Assembly: GCF_004799035.1 (NCBI RefSeq)
Contig: NZ_MWIO01000013.1
Location: 159,863-223,862, forward strand
DNA from: Rhodanobacter lindaniclasticus
GTDB lineage: Bacteria; Pseudomonadota; Gammaproteobacteria; Xanthomonadales; Rhodanobacteraceae
DNA length: 64,000 bases
Direction of reading: 5' to 3'
Below the pieces are notes generated by a model, which did no database searches, was not told the origin of the DNA, and was given only the letters and a program-made list of their open reading frames with translations. The position numbers and the translations under genes were made by a program. Shown one piece after another: positions 16,096-25,675 of this stretch (the first letter of the stretch is position 1; each line of letters starts with the position of its first letter).

Positions 16096-17253
16096 TCAGG
16101 CGAAGGCGTCGACGAGTCCGACCTGGGCCAGCGGGACGATCTGGCCGGGACCGGCGACGTCGTCGATGGCGGCGATTTCGTCGCCCTGCCCGCGATGGCC
16201 GGCTTGGCCGCCGCGATCGTGTTGTCCCACGTCGGCGTGGCCGAGCGACAAGCCGTGGCGGGCGAGCATCTGGTCGAGCTGGGGCAGAGCCTGCTGCACG
16301 GCGGTAACGGCGCCGGGGTGCTGGGCCTGCAACACCACATCGACGCGGTTGTGCTGCACGCTGATCTTCAGATCGAGCGAACCCAGCTCTTCCGGATGCA
16401 GGCGGATGCGTGCCTGCTTGACGTCATGGCCGACGAACCAGGCCAGCTGCTGGCCCAGTTCCTGCGCGAAGGCGTGTGCGGGAGCCACCGGTACCGGCGC
16501 GGCGGCCGGCGTCATTGCCGCGGCGGCGTGGGCGACGGCGGGCGCCACGCTGGGCGCGACCTCGAGTCGCGCCGTTTCGCGGGTGGCGTCCGGGTCGAGC
16601 TTCAGCAGTTCGGCGGCAGGGGTGGCGGTGGCTGCAGCCATGACGGCGGGGTCGATGGCAGGCGTGACGGGCACGGCCGTTGCGCCAGCCTGACCGAGCG
16701 CCGCAAGCCCGGGCTGCGCGGCGGCCAATCGTGCCGCGGTGGCGTCGACGATGCCGGACGCGGCGCCGCCGACCGGCGCGGCGGGATGGACCGGCGCGGG
16801 AGCGATCAAGGCGAGCATCGCTTCGACCAGGGCGGGGGCGCCCGCGTCGGCGTCGTCGTCCTTGCCACGGGCGGGCGGCTCCGCGGTGGCCACGTCGGCG
16901 ATCGCCTCGTGCGATGACGGTGGCGCGGCGACCGGCATGGCGGGAGCGGCGGCGTCAGCAGCCGGCGGCGGCGTGGTGGCCTCGCGCGACGGGTCCAGGC
17001 GATCGGTGGCGGACGCCAGTTGCGCGTTTGGCCCCTTCGGCGAGGGATCGTCGCGACGGTCGCGCCCCGGGTCCGGGCCGTGCTGCGGACGCGCATCGTG
17101 CGCATCGCGGGCGGACGAAACGCCCTGCCCGCGCGCGTCCTGCAGGCGCTGGTGGAACGGCGCCGCGCCCGGGGATTCCGACGTGCTCGTGTTCGCGACC
17201 GCTTTGGCGGCGACCGTGGATGCGGACAACGATCCGACGTGGCTGGCAGTCAT
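16096..17253 (-). CDS. fliK: Flagellar hook-length control protein FliK
   Basis: FliK (385 aa) measures hook length and triggers the FlhB specificity switch. The first ~270 residues are low-complexity Ala/Pro/Thr-rich, typical of its disordered ruler. The C-terminal Flg_hook domain (about residues 270-365) is recognisable in RLHPEELGSLDLKISV, VDVVLQAQHPGAVTAVQQAL and QLDQMLARHGLSL. It is last in the fliE-fliK unit, with 82 bp between fliJ and fliK. Confidence 0.9.
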   Translation of the reverse strand: MTASHVGSLSASTVAAKAVANTSTSESPGAAPFHQRLQDARGQGVSSARDAHDARPQHGPDPGRDRRDDPSPKGPNAQLASATDRLDPSREATTPPPAADAAAPAMPVAAPPSSHEAIADVATAEPPARGKDDDADAGAPALVEAMLALIAPAPVHPAAPVGGAASGIVDATAARLAAAQPGLAALGQAGATAVPVTPAIDPAVMAAATATPAAELLKLDPDATRETARLEVAPSVAPAVAHAAAAMTPAAAPVPVAPAHAFAQELGQQLAWFVGHDVKQARIRLHPEELGSLDLKISVQHNRVDVVLQAQHPGAVTAVQQALPQLDQMLARHGLSLGHADVGQHDRGGQAGHRGQGDEIAAIDDVAGPGQIVPLAQVGLVDAFA

Positions 17254-17335
17254 GGCAAGAAGGCTCCTGGCGGGGCAACACGGCCGCGCCGGAGCGCAGG
17301 CACGTGGCCGAGGCGGGATGGGCGGGCGCGATGCA

Positions 17336-17758
17336 TCACGGCCGCCGGTGCTGGAAACGTTCGTCGAGTTCGGCCTGCTCGCGGCGTTCCTCGGCGCGGC
17401 GCTCGTTCTCGACGTGATGGGCGACCACGCTGTCCAGCGCGCTTTCGCGGGCGTGGCTGCGGGTCCAGTCCGCGCGCACCAGCTCCAGCTGGCGCTGCTG
17501 GCGGGCGACTTCGGCCACCTGCTGGGTGATCGCCTGGTCGATGCGCTGGATGAAGGCCTGCCGGTTGAGCATGGCGCTGACGCTGGAGGCGGCGTCGCCG
17601 CCGCTGGCGTACTCGTCGCGATAGCGATGCAGTTCGCTCAGCTGGTGTTCGGCGCGCGCCAGCTGCTGCTGCTGCGCGGCGAAACGGGTCAACGCATCCT
17701 CGCTGCGCTGGCGGGCCTGGTCCACGGCCGGTTGCAATCGTTCGGCGCGGGAACTCAT
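17336..17758 (-). CDS. fliJ: Flagellar export chaperone FliJ
   Basis: FliJ (140 aa) is the coiled-coil stalk of the FliH/FliI ATPase complex. Nearly the whole sequence is charged, Gln/Arg/Ala-rich helix with heptad character ([40 protein letters not shown]) and no globular motif. Identification rests on this composition, the ~147-aa family length and the ATGA overlap with fliI. Confidence 0.9.
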   Translation of the reverse strand: MSSRAERLQPAVDQARQRSEDALTRFAAQQQQLARAEHQLSELHRYRDEYASGGDAASSVSAMLNRQAFIQRIDQAITQQVAEVARQQRQLELVRADWTRSHARESALDSVVAHHVENERRAEERREQAELDERFQHRRP

Positions 17759-19122
17759 TCATGCACCTGTTCGGCAAGCACGGCCAGGCGTTCGATGGCC
17801 TGGTCGAGCGTGATCGGTTCGTCCACTTCCTGCTGCAGGAATGCGCGCAGTTGCGGCCACATCTCGATGGCCAGGTCCACCTGCGGGTCGGAACCCTTCT
17901 GATAGGCACCCACCGCGATCAGGTCGCGTTGCTGGCGATAGGCGGAATAGATCTGGCGGAAGCGTTGCGCGCTGCGCATGTGCTCGCGCGTGGCGACCGC
18001 CGGCATCACGCGGCTGATCGAGGCCTCGATGTCGATGGCCGGGTAATGGCCGGCTTCGGCGAGGTCGCGCGAGAGCACGATGTGGCCGTCCAGGATCGCG
18101 CGCGCCGCATCGGCGATCGGATCGTGGCGGTAGTCGTCGCCCTCGGTGAGCACGGTGTAGAAGGCGGTGATCGAGCCCTTGCCGTCGGCATCGTTGCCGG
18201 CGCGCTCGACCAGCGCCGGCATCATCGCGAACACCGACGGCGGGTAACCCTTGGTCGCCGGCGGTTCGCCGATCGCCAGCGCGATCTCGCGCTGCGCTTG
18301 CGCGTAGCGGGTCAGCGAATCCATCAGCAGCAGCACGCGCTGGCCGCGGTCGCGGAACCATTCGGCGATCGCGGTGGCGTACTGCGCGCCGCGCAGGCGC
18401 TTGAGCGGCGGCGCGTCAGCCGGCGCGGCGACGATCACCGCGCGCCGCCGCCCTTCCTCGCCCAGCGTGTGCTCGACGAACTCCTTCACCTCGCGGCCGC
18501 GTTCGCCGATCAGGCCCACCACCACCACATCGGCGTTGGTGTACCTGGTCATCATGCCCAGCAAGGTGGACTTGCCCACGCCGGAACCGGCGAACAGGCC
18601 CAGCCGCTGGCCGCGGCCGACGGTGAGCAGCGCGTTGATCGCGCGCACGCCGGTGTCCAGCGGGGTGTCGATCGGCTTGCGCGCCATCGGGTTGATCGGC
18701 TCGGCCTTGAGCGCGGCGTGCTCGTCCGATTCCAGCGGACCCTGCCCGTCCAGCGGCACGCCATCGGCGCCGATCACGCGGCCGAGCAGGCCCGCGCCCA
18801 CCGGCAAGCCGCCGCTGCGCGCGCACGGGCGCACCCGCGCATTCGGCAGCACGCCGTGCATGTCGCCTACCGGCATCAACAGCAGGCGCTCGTCGGCGAA
18901 GCCGACCACCTCGGTATCGAGCGTGGCGCCGTCGGCGGTGTCGACCAGGCAACGCGCACCCAGCGCGGCCTCGCAGCCTTCGGCCTCCAGGGTGAGTCCG
19001 ACCACCCGGCGCAGGCTGCCCTCGACCACCAGCGTGCGCGCGGTCTCGGCGAGACTGCGCCTACGGGACAACTTCTGCTGCCACGTTTCGCGGCGTGCGG
19101 CGATGGCGGACTCAGGCGTCAT
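17755..19122 (-). CDS. fliI: Flagellum-specific ATP synthase FliI
   Basis: FliI (455 aa) is the F1-beta-like ATPase that energises substrate delivery to the export gate. Walker A is [16 protein letters not shown], with a Walker B-type strand [39 protein letters not shown] is a characteristic FliI/SctN segment, and [11 protein letters not shown] follows. The N-terminal beta-barrel domain spans about residues 1-100. It overlaps fliJ by ATGA and is separated from fliH by a 228-bp repeat-filled gap. Confidence 0.97.
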   Translation of the reverse strand: MTPESAIAARRETWQQKLSRRRSLAETARTLVVEGSLRRVVGLTLEAEGCEAALGARCLVDTADGATLDTEVVGFADERLLLMPVGDMHGVLPNARVRPCARSGGLPVGAGLLGRVIGADGVPLDGQGPLESDEHAALKAEPINPMARKPIDTPLDTGVRAINALLTVGRGQRLGLFAGSGVGKSTLLGMMTRYTNADVVVVGLIGERGREVKEFVEHTLGEEGRRRAVIVAAPADAPPLKRLRGAQYATAIAEWFRDRGQRVLLLMDSLTRYAQAQREIALAIGEPPATKGYPPSVFAMMPALVERAGNDADGKGSITAFYTVLTEGDDYRHDPIADAARAILDGHIVLSRDLAEAGHYPAIDIEASISRVMPAVATREHMRSAQRFRQIYSAYRQQRDLIAVGAYQKGSDPQVDLAIEMWPQLRAFLQQEVDEPITLDQAIERLAVLAEQVHE

Positions 19123-19182
19123 GGAGCGGACAGCAAGGAGTGTGTGGCGAGATCAAGGGGAGGGCTGCACGAAACCCGCTCC

Positions 19183-19301
19183 CCCCCCTGCCTGCAGGGG
19201 GAGGTTGGGAGGGGGTAAAGCTCTTGACCTTGCTCCTGGCTTGCCAGGAGCAACCCCACCCCAACCCTCCCCTGCAAGCAGGGGAGGGGGCACAAGCACC
19301 A
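19183..19301. repeat. Intergenic inverted repeat between fliI and fliH
   Basis: The left part (CCTGCCTGCAGGGGGAGGTT, GGGAGGGGG) and right part (ACCCCAACCCTCCCCTGC, AAGCAGGGGAGGGGG) are inverted relative to each other. A short palindrome, GCTCCTGGCTTGCCAGGAGC, sits at the centre. The block AAAGCTCTTGACC next to it also appears in the fliP-fliQ element near 12352. No coding sense is apparent. It fills most of the fliI-fliH gap. Confidence 0.65.
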
Positions 19302-19350
19302 CTACGTGGACGGGGTGTGTTGCTCCGGACAGCAGCGAGGGGATGGTGGC

Positions 19351-19998
19351 TCACGCGTTGCCCTCCCCGGCGGCGACAACCTCGTCACCGGCGTCGTCGC
19401 CGAGCACGGCATCGACCACCGCGGCCAGGCGGGCATCCACGCGTGCATCCAGCCGCGAGCGTTCGCTTTCCAGGCGGCAGTCGCCGCGCGCCAGCGTGGG
19501 ATCGGCGAGCAGTTGCCAATGGCTTTCGAGCGCGCCGAGGTCACGCAGCAGGGCCAGGTCGTCCGGGTGCACGTGCACGCGCAGCTCGCGCGCGGCGGCG
19601 GGCAGCGCGGCCGCGGCCTGACGCACGGCCTGCGCGATCAGCTCGGGGGAGAGTTTCAATTCGCGCACGATCACCCGGCGTGCGATCACCGTGGCCAGCC
19701 GCGCCAGTTCCTTCTCGACCTGCTCGTCGAGCGACTGCAGCGGACGGGCGACGGCGTCGCACAGCGCACCGAGCCGGGCCAGTTGCTCGCGCACCTGTTG
19801 CTGCCCCGCGGCCAGCCCTTCGGCGTGGCCGCTGGTGAAGCCCTCCGCCCGCGCCTGCTGGTGCAGCGCCTCCAGCTCGCGCACGGTCGGTTGCGGGGCG
19901 GGCGGATCGGTCGCGCGGCGATGCGGATGGTCGTTGCCGACCTCCGGCAGCTCCCAGCGCCGGAAATCCTGTGCCGCGTTGTGGAACACGGCGACCAT
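19351..19998 (-). CDS. fliH: Flagellar assembly protein FliH
   Basis: FliH (215 aa) is the regulator and peripheral stalk of the FliI ATPase. An N-terminal segment (FRRWELPEV) is followed by Gly/Ala/Gln-rich helix with spaced glycines (EGFTSGHAEGLAAGQQQV) typical of FliH, then a C-terminal domain with IARRVIVRELKLSPELIAQA and VHPDDLALL. The ATG shares one base with the fliG stop (TGATG). Confidence 0.92.
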   Translation of the reverse strand: MVAVFHNAAQDFRRWELPEVGNDHPHRRATDPPAPQPTVRELEALHQQARAEGFTSGHAEGLAAGQQQVREQLARLGALCDAVARPLQSLDEQVEKELARLATVIARRVIVRELKLSPELIAQAVRQAAAALPAAARELRVHVHPDDLALLRDLGALESHWQLLADPTLARGDCRLESERSRLDARVDARLAAVVDAVLGDDAGDEVVAAGEGNA

Positions 19999-21014
19999 CA
20001 GACGAACTCATCCCCGCCGGCGGCGAGGCTGAGCTGGCCAGCGTCGGACAATTTGCGGGCGATGCCGAGCACTTCCTTCTGCGCCGCGTCGACTTCGCTC
20101 AGGCGCACCGGGCCCTTCACTTCGAGGTCGTCGCGCATCATGTCGGCGGCGCGCTTGGACATGTTGGCGAAGATCTTTTCGCGGATCTCCGGCTCGGCGC
20201 CCTTCAGCGCGGTGACCAGGGTGGCCGAGGGCACTTCGCGCAACAGCACCTGCATGCCGCGGTCGTCCAGCTCGACCAGGTCTTCGAACACGAACATCAG
20301 GTCTTCGATCTTCTCGCCCAGCGCCTCGTCCTGGCTGCGGATGGCCGACATCAGCTCGGTCTCGCGGCTGCCTTCCATCGCGTTGAGGATGTCGGCGGCG
20401 GCCTTGAGCCCGCCGACGCTGGCGGACTTGAGTTTCTTGGAACCGCCGGAGAACTGGCGCTCCATGATTTCGTCCAGCTCGTTCAGCGCGTGCGGCTGCA
20501 CACCGTCGAGCGTGGCAATGCGCATCAGCGCGTCGGAACGCACGCGCGGCGGCAGGTAGCCGATCACTTCGGCGGCCTGGTCCGGCTCCAGGTGCGCCAG
20601 CACCAGCGCGATGATCTGCGGATGCTCCTGGTTGATCATCTCGGCGATCGCGCGGCTCTCCATCCACTTGAGCGATTCCAGGCCCTTGCTGGAACGCCCG
20701 AGCAGGATGCGGTCGATCAGGCCGCCGGCCTTGGTCTCGCCCAGTGCGTTGACCAGGATCTTGCGGATGTATTCCTCGGTGCCCACGCCGAGCGAGGTCT
20801 GCCGCCCGATGTCTTCGTCGAGCTTGTCCAGCGCCTTGGTCACGTGTTCGCGGCTGACGCTGGTCAGCGCGGCCATCGCGGTGCCGATGGTCTGCACGTC
20901 GCGGGCGCTGAGGTGCTTGAGCACCTCGGCGGCGTCCTGCTCGCCCAGGGTCAGCAGCAGGATCGCCGCACGCTGGGCACCGGTGATCGGCGCGTCATGT
21001 TGGTTAGTTGCCAT
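19998..21014 (-). CDS. fliG: Flagellar motor switch protein FliG
   Basis: FliG (338 aa) joins the MS-ring to the C-ring and interacts with the stator. Landmarks are ITGAQRAAILLLTLGEQDAA, the middle-domain EHPQIIALVLAHLEPDQAAE, and in the C-terminal domain MFVFEDLVELDDRGMQVLLR and FANMSKRAADMMRDDLE, which carry the charged residues known to face the stator. It overlaps fliF by 11 bp and fliH by 1 bp. Confidence 0.97.
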   Translation of the reverse strand: MATNQHDAPITGAQRAAILLLTLGEQDAAEVLKHLSARDVQTIGTAMAALTSVSREHVTKALDKLDEDIGRQTSLGVGTEEYIRKILVNALGETKAGGLIDRILLGRSSKGLESLKWMESRAIAEMINQEHPQIIALVLAHLEPDQAAEVIGYLPPRVRSDALMRIATLDGVQPHALNELDEIMERQFSGGSKKLKSASVGGLKAAADILNAMEGSRETELMSAIRSQDEALGEKIEDLMFVFEDLVELDDRGMQVLLREVPSATLVTALKGAEPEIREKIFANMSKRAADMMRDDLEVKGPVRLSEVDAAQKEVLGIARKLSDAGQLSLAAGGDEFV

Positions 21015-22710
21015 CTTCGCTTACCCAGTTCCTCACGACCTGCGCCACTTGCCTGGAGTTTTCGCCGACCAGGCGGCGAGCCTGGCCGATGCGTTGTTCG
21101 TATTCGAGCGCGGGCATGGCACCGGCGAGCCGCGCCGGTTGTTCGTCGGCCTCCGGCTCATCGGCCACGCGCACCGAGATCTGCGATTTCGGCGCAGGCA
21201 GCGCCCTGGCACCGGACGTGCCGCGGGTCACGCCGCGCAGCAGCGGGCGCAGCAGGCCGAACGCCACCAGCAAGGCGATCAGCACGCCGATGCCCTGCTT
21301 GATCAGATCCATCGCGCCGGGCCGCTCCCACAGCGGCGGCTCGGGCAACGCATCGGGCGCCACCGGACGCTGGAACGGCTGGTTCACCACGCTGACGCTG
21401 TCGCCGCGCGCGGCGTCGAAGCCCACCGCGTTCTTGGTCAGCTCGGTGAGCCGCTCCAGCTCCTGCGTGGTGAACGGCACGCCGGCGGAAGCCGCAGCGG
21501 CGGCGCTGGCGGCGGTGGCCGGGCCCTTGTCGGCGAGTTTGTTGTCCAGCACCACGGCCACGGTGAGCCGAGCCAGTCGTCCGGCCGGGTCGCTGATGTG
21601 GCTGATGGTGCGATCGAGTTCGAAGTTGCGCGTGGCGCTGCTGGACACGTCGCCGCTGGCCACCGTGGCGCTGGACGCGGCGGCGGCCGGGTTCGCCTTG
21701 CCGGCATCCGGGTTGGCCGCAGTGGGCTGCGCCACCAGGCTGGGCGGCTGGTTGCTCAACGCGCCGGGGACGCCGCCGTTGCCGCCCGCGCCGCCGCGCC
21801 GTTCGCTGCTGGTCTGTTCGCTGCGCAACGCCGGGTGGTCGTGGCCGTAGGTTTCGGTGGCTTTTTCCGACTGGCTGAAATCGAGATCCGCATAGACCTG
21901 CGCGCGCACGCGGCCGGGTCCGACCAGCGGGGTGAGCAGTTCCTCGATGCGCTGCGCGTAGGTGTTCTCGATGCGCGTGGCCATGCGCAGGCGATCGTCA
22001 CCCACGGCGGCGGGACTGCTCGGATCGGTGGTCAGCAACTGGCCCTGCTGATCGACCACCGACACCTGCCGCGCGTCGAGCCCGGGCACGCTGGAGGCGA
22101 CCAGGTGCACGATCGCGGCGACCTGGCCGGCGTCGAGCTGGCGACCGGGATAGAGCGTGACCAGCACCGAGGCGCTGGCTTCGCGGTTGTCGCGGATGAA
22201 TGCCGACGGCTTGGCCATCGCCAGATGCACGCGCGCGGCGCGCACCGACTGCAGGCCGCCGATGGTGGCGCTGAGATCGCTCTCCAGCATTTGCTGGTAG
22301 CGGGTGCGCTCGGCCAGGTCGCTCATGCCGAACGGCGAGTCGGACGCAGGCATCACGCTGCTGCTGGCGCTGCCGCGCGGCAGGCCCTTGCTGGCCAGCT
22401 TCAGGCGCAGGCCGGCCAGGTCGGCGGCCGGCGCCATGATCGAGGAGCCGTCCGCACTCAACTGGAACGGCGTGTTGCCCGCCTGCAGTTCCTGCGCCAC
22501 CGCAGCGGCGTCCTTCTGGTCCAGCCCGGCGTAGAGCAGGCCGTAGTTCGGGCCACGCGACCACAGCACCACCGCCACGCCCAGCGCCACGGCGGCGGCG
22601 ATCGCCACCAGCAACAGCGCCTGGCGCGCGGCCGGGCTGCGGGCGATCTGCTTGAGGGGGTCCTGTCGCGGCGCGTCGTTGTCGCGCGCCGCGATGGCGT
22701 TGTCGGCCAT
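21004..22710 (-). CDS. fliF: Flagellar MS-ring protein FliF
   Basis: FliF (568 aa) forms the inner-membrane MS-ring. One helix is near residues 31-52 (LLLVAIAAAVALGVAVVLWS) and a second near 455-475 (QGIGVLIALLVAFGLLRPL). Between them are ring-building motifs: YAGLDQKDAAAVAQEL, LASKGLPRGSA, RVHLAMAKPSAFIRDN and the flexible periplasmic loop. The C-terminal tail (RQVAQVVRNWVSED) is the FliG-binding segment. fliE lies 44 bp upstream. Confidence 0.97.
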   Translation of the reverse strand: MADNAIAARDNDAPRQDPLKQIARSPAARQALLLVAIAAAVALGVAVVLWSRGPNYGLLYAGLDQKDAAAVAQELQAGNTPFQLSADGSSIMAPAADLAGLRLKLASKGLPRGSASSSVMPASDSPFGMSDLAERTRYQQMLESDLSATIGGLQSVRAARVHLAMAKPSAFIRDNREASASVLVTLYPGRQLDAGQVAAIVHLVASSVPGLDARQVSVVDQQGQLLTTDPSSPAAVGDDRLRMATRIENTYAQRIEELLTPLVGPGRVRAQVYADLDFSQSEKATETYGHDHPALRSEQTSSERRGGAGGNGGVPGALSNQPPSLVAQPTAANPDAGKANPAAAASSATVASGDVSSSATRNFELDRTISHISDPAGRLARLTVAVVLDNKLADKGPATAASAAAAASAGVPFTTQELERLTELTKNAVGFDAARGDSVSVVNQPFQRPVAPDALPEPPLWERPGAMDLIKQGIGVLIALLVAFGLLRPLLRGVTRGTSGARALPAPKSQISVRVADEPEADEQPARLAGAMPALEYEQRIGQARRLVGENSRQVAQVVRNWVSEDGN

Positions 22711-22754
22711 GGTGTTGCTCGTATGGGGTAAGCGGGGTCAGCGGGGCGCCGGGA

Positions 22755-23081
22755 TCACACCGGCATGTTCATGATTTCCTTGTACGCATCGACCAACTTG
22801 TTGCGCACCTCGACCATCGTGCGCAGCGAGAGATCGGCCTTCTGCACCGCGATCATGGTGCGGCCCAGGTCCGCGCCCGGATCGCCGCGCTCGAAGCTGG
22901 CGGCCATGCGGCCGGCTTCCATCTGGTTGCGCCCCACCGCGGACACCGACTCCTTCAACACCGACGAAAAGTCCGGCTGTGCCGCGGTCGGTGCGATCTT
23001 CGCCACCGCTTGCGGCGCGCGCACCTGCGCCGACATCTGGCGCATCTGTGAAAGCAGGTTGTTGACGTCGATCGTGCTCAT
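22755..23081 (-). CDS. fliE: Flagellar hook-basal body protein FliE
   Basis: FliE (108 aa) links the MS-ring to the proximal rod. The C-terminal helix is conserved (DLGRTMIAVQKADLSLRTMV, EVRNKLVDAYKEIMNMPV). It is the first gene of the fliE-fliK unit and has a near-consensus sigma54 promoter 57 bp before its ATG. An open extension beyond 23081 crosses that promoter and is rejected. Confidence 0.95.
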   Translation of the reverse strand: MSTIDVNNLLSQMRQMSAQVRAPQAVAKIAPTAAQPDFSSVLKESVSAVGRNQMEAGRMAASFERGDPGADLGRTMIAVQKADLSLRTMVEVRNKLVDAYKEIMNMPV

Positions 23082-23137
23082 CGCGGTGCGTCCTCATGAC
23101 GTATTCCCGACGCGTGGCGGGTTTCTCGGGGGTGGTT

Positions 23138-23152
23138 GCAGGAGGCGTGCCA
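23138..23152 (-). promoter_or_regulatory. Sigma54 promoter of the fliE operon
   Basis: The minus strand reads TGGCACGCCTCCTGC. The TGGCACG half is perfect and the second half is CTGC instead of TTGC at the right spacing. The expected leader to the fliE ATG is ~45 nt. The divergent neighbour stretch to the FleQ-type gene stop is otherwise unremarkable. Confidence 0.8.
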
Positions 23153-23220
23153 GTGGGGCCGACATTGGAGATTTGCAGAAGCAGCGACACGGCGGCTCTT
23201 GCTGTTCCGAATTCCGGCCG

Positions 23221-24645
23221 CTAGGCGGCCATGCTGTTCTGCAGTCCGTATTTGCGCAGCTTCTCCACCAGGGTGGTGCGTTGCATGTGGAGCAGGCGGG
23301 CAGCGTGGGCGACGACGCCGCCGGTGGCGTCGAGTGCCTGGCGGATCAGACCCACTTCGATGTCGGCAAGGTGGTCTTTCAGATCGAGGCCTTCTTCCGG
23401 CAGCAGGCGTTCGGATTCGGCCGCCGGTTGCAGGGCAATGCCGGCGATCGCGGGCTCTTCGCCCATCATCGCCAGCACCGCGGCACCGTGTTCCTCGCCG
23501 GCCAGCGCGGCGCCGCGGTACTTCGCCGGCAGGTCGCTGCTGCGCACTTCGCCGTGCGGAAACAGGATGGCCATGCGCTCGACCAGGTTGGACAGCTCGC
23601 GCACGTTGCCCGGCCACGGGTAGGCGCGCAGCGACTGCATCGCGCCGGTGCTGAAACGCACCACGCCCAGGCCGCGGCGCGCGCCGCGCAGGTTGAACTC
23701 GGCGATCAGGGTGGGCAGGTCCTCCAGCCGCTCGTGCAGCGAGGGCAGCTCCAGCGGGAACACGCTGAGGCGGTAATAGAGATCCTCGCGGAAGCGATCT
23801 TCGGCGATCGCCTGCTCCAGGTTGCGGTGGGTGGCGGCGATGATGCGCACGTCGCAATGCAGCGTCTTGTTGCCGCCGACGCGCTCGTAGGCGCGCTCCT
23901 GCAGCACGCGCAGCAGCTTCACCTGCATCGGCAGGCTCATGTCGCCGATTTCGTCGAGGAACAGGGTGCCGCCCTCGGCCATCTCGAAGCGGCCCTTGCG
24001 GGCGCTGATGGCACCGGTGAAGGCGCCCTTCTCGTGGCCGAACAGTTCGCTTTCCAGCAGCTCCGGCGGGATCGCGCCGCAGTTGATCGCCACGAACGGC
24101 TTGTCGCGACGCGGCGAGTTCTCGTGGATGGCGCGGGCCACCATCTCCTTGCCGGTGCCCGATTCGCCAAGCACCAGCACGTTGGAATCGAACGGCGCGA
24201 CCTGGCGGATCAAACCGTTGACCCGCACCATCGGCGCGGAGTCGCCGACGAAGCGCAGCCCGCCGGAACGGCCGCCGAGCAATCGTGCATATACATTGCG
24301 CAGCGCCTCGGTGAGCTTCTCGTAGCTGAGCGGGAACGCCAGCGTGGCGGTACGGCCGGCGAACGGGGATTTCGCCGCGCCCAGCCGCTGCGCCCAGGGC
24401 GAGTCCTCGGCCAGCAACACCGGGATGTGCGCGGCGCTGGCGCCGAGCAGGGCGAACTGCCGCTCGGCCTCGGCCACGTCGTCGATGCCGCCGACGTATA
24501 CCGCGCGCCATGCGTGGGAAGACTCGTCGGTATGTGCGCATTGCGCGCCGTGCTGCGGGTGGTAACCGAGGAAGTGGAGCGCCGACATCACCGCATTGAC
24601 TCGCGCCGCATCGGATTCAATCACCAGAAAATCGAACTGCTGCAT
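23221..24645 (-). CDS. fleQ: Sigma54-dependent flagellar master regulator, FleQ/FlrA type
   Basis: A three-domain enhancer-binding protein (474 aa). The N-terminal FleQ/receiver-like domain (about 1-115; [20 protein letters not shown]) lacks the canonical phospho-Asp setting. The AAA+ domain shows Walker [15 protein letters not shown], the sigma54 contact loop [17 protein letters not shown] and Walker [13 protein letters not shown]. The C-terminus is a Fis-type HTH ([20 protein letters not shown]). The ATG at 24645 has an AGAGAGAG Shine-Dalgarno stretch; extension to 24882 adds unrelated residues. It presumably activates the sigma54 promoters before flgB, fliE and fliL, and FleQ proteins often bind c-di-GMP, which fits the PilZ-like neighbour. 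Confidence 0.93.
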   Translation of the reverse strand: MQQFDFLVIESDAARVNAVMSALHFLGYHPQHGAQCAHTDESSHAWRAVYVGGIDDVAEAERQFALLGASAAHIPVLLAEDSPWAQRLGAAKSPFAGRTATLAFPLSYEKLTEALRNVYARLLGGRSGGLRFVGDSAPMVRVNGLIRQVAPFDSNVLVLGESGTGKEMVARAIHENSPRRDKPFVAINCGAIPPELLESELFGHEKGAFTGAISARKGRFEMAEGGTLFLDEIGDMSLPMQVKLLRVLQERAYERVGGNKTLHCDVRIIAATHRNLEQAIAEDRFREDLYYRLSVFPLELPSLHERLEDLPTLIAEFNLRGARRGLGVVRFSTGAMQSLRAYPWPGNVRELSNLVERMAILFPHGEVRSSDLPAKYRGAALAGEEHGAAVLAMMGEEPAIAGIALQPAAESERLLPEEGLDLKDHLADIEVGLIRQALDATGGVVAHAARLLHMQRTTLVEKLRKYGLQNSMAA

Positions 24646-25029
24646 CTCTCTCTCCGTACTGCATCGTTGGCTGACCCAACTTCCGGCATGGCCATATTTC
24701 GTCACCGCCAGCGATTCGTCGCCGGGCTGATGAGCCGGTTGCAACAAGGAGGCCAGTTTCCGGCGCGCTCGCGCCGACAAAATGACGCGCACCGGAAGCC
24801 GGCGGCGTGAACGTTCCTCTGCGTGATCGAGCTGCGCGCTGTAACTCACTGACGCAGCAAGGAACGACGAAAACGCTCCCATAACCCTGCGTTATTCAAC
24901 GCAAACATTCGAGCCAATTCCACGGCGATTGCCGCAGGGGGCTTCCGATGCACGGACTTGCCAATCTGCGAACTGGATCACACGAGTCGACGGCGGCTTC
25001 GCTGGCGCGACCGGTCGTCGTGCCCGGCT
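24646..25029. other. 384-bp non-coding stretch upstream of the FleQ-type gene
   Basis: I see no gene here. The only motif I can point to is a minus-strand TGGCCTCCTTGTTGC at 24741-24755, which has sigma54-like GG and GC elements at the right spacing but a poor centre. A region around 24870-24915 is visibly A/T-richer (CCCATAACCCTGCGTTATT) and could hold a sigma70 promoter. Confidence 0.4.
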
Positions 25030-25584
25030 TCATCCAGGTAGCTGGCGCGCTTCTGCCACTTTGCGTCGGTGATGGCGAAAAACGAGGCGCTCAATTGCGT
25101 CACCCAATGCCTCGTTCACCGTGGGAAAACGAACGAATGTTCGACCATCGTCGAATTGCATTTCGCGCAGCGCGGGCAGTTCCAGCGGCAGGCTGCGGCA
25201 GTGGTCGAAACGCAGGCTCAGCAGGACCGCGTCGCCGGGCAACGGCAGGTCCGCACCGAGCACCGCACCGCGCGCGTTGATCCGCACCAGGTGCCGGGCC
25301 GGCAGTGTGCCCGGGGGCACCAGCAGGCGATCGACGATCTCCACCAGCGCGGTGAGCTTGGCATCCATGCGACGCATCTCCTGCATCAGCGGATTGTCGT
25401 CGTCGGCCGACTCCATGCGGCGTTCTTCCAGGGCGGCGATGGCTGCCAGGGCATTGCCGTTGCTCTCGGCGAGGGCCTGCGCCTGGGCCTGCAACATCGG
25501 CCAGGCCAGCGGCTCGATCGCCACGTGCAGCAGCTCCTCGATGCTGACCCGCTGCTCGAACTCGTTCCAGCTGGCGTTGTTCAT
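25030..25584 (-). CDS. Probable PilZ-like domain protein of the flagellar cluster
   Basis: The 184-aa protein has an acidic, helical N-terminal half (EFEQRVSIEELLHVAIEPL, LEERRMESADDDNPLMQEMR) and a C-terminal half with beta-type stretches (RHLVRINARGAVLGADLPL, GDAVLLSLRFDHCRSLPLEL) and a closing ERLVFRHHRRKVAEAR. The C-terminal layout resembles an atypical PilZ domain, but I do not see a textbook RxxxR...D/NxSxxG signature. Similar PilZ-domain genes sit beside fliS/fleQ in xanthomonads. A c-di-GMP-linked role in motility is therefore an inference from weak similarity and context. The ATG at 25584 follows the fliT-like gene by 91 bp. Confidence 0.6.
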   Translation of the reverse strand: MNNASWNEFEQRVSIEELLHVAIEPLAWPMLQAQAQALAESNGNALAAIAALEERRMESADDDNPLMQEMRRMDAKLTALVEIVDRLLVPPGTLPARHLVRINARGAVLGADLPLPGDAVLLSLRFDHCRSLPLELPALREMQFDDGRTFVRFPTVNEALGDAIERLVFRHHRRKVAEARQLPG

Positions 25585-25675
25585 CGTGCGGCTCCCGGAT
25601 GTCGGCTGGTGGCGCTGGCGGCAACGCCTGTCTGGCGCAGGCGACCTGCCGTGCATGATGACACCGCCGGGCGGC

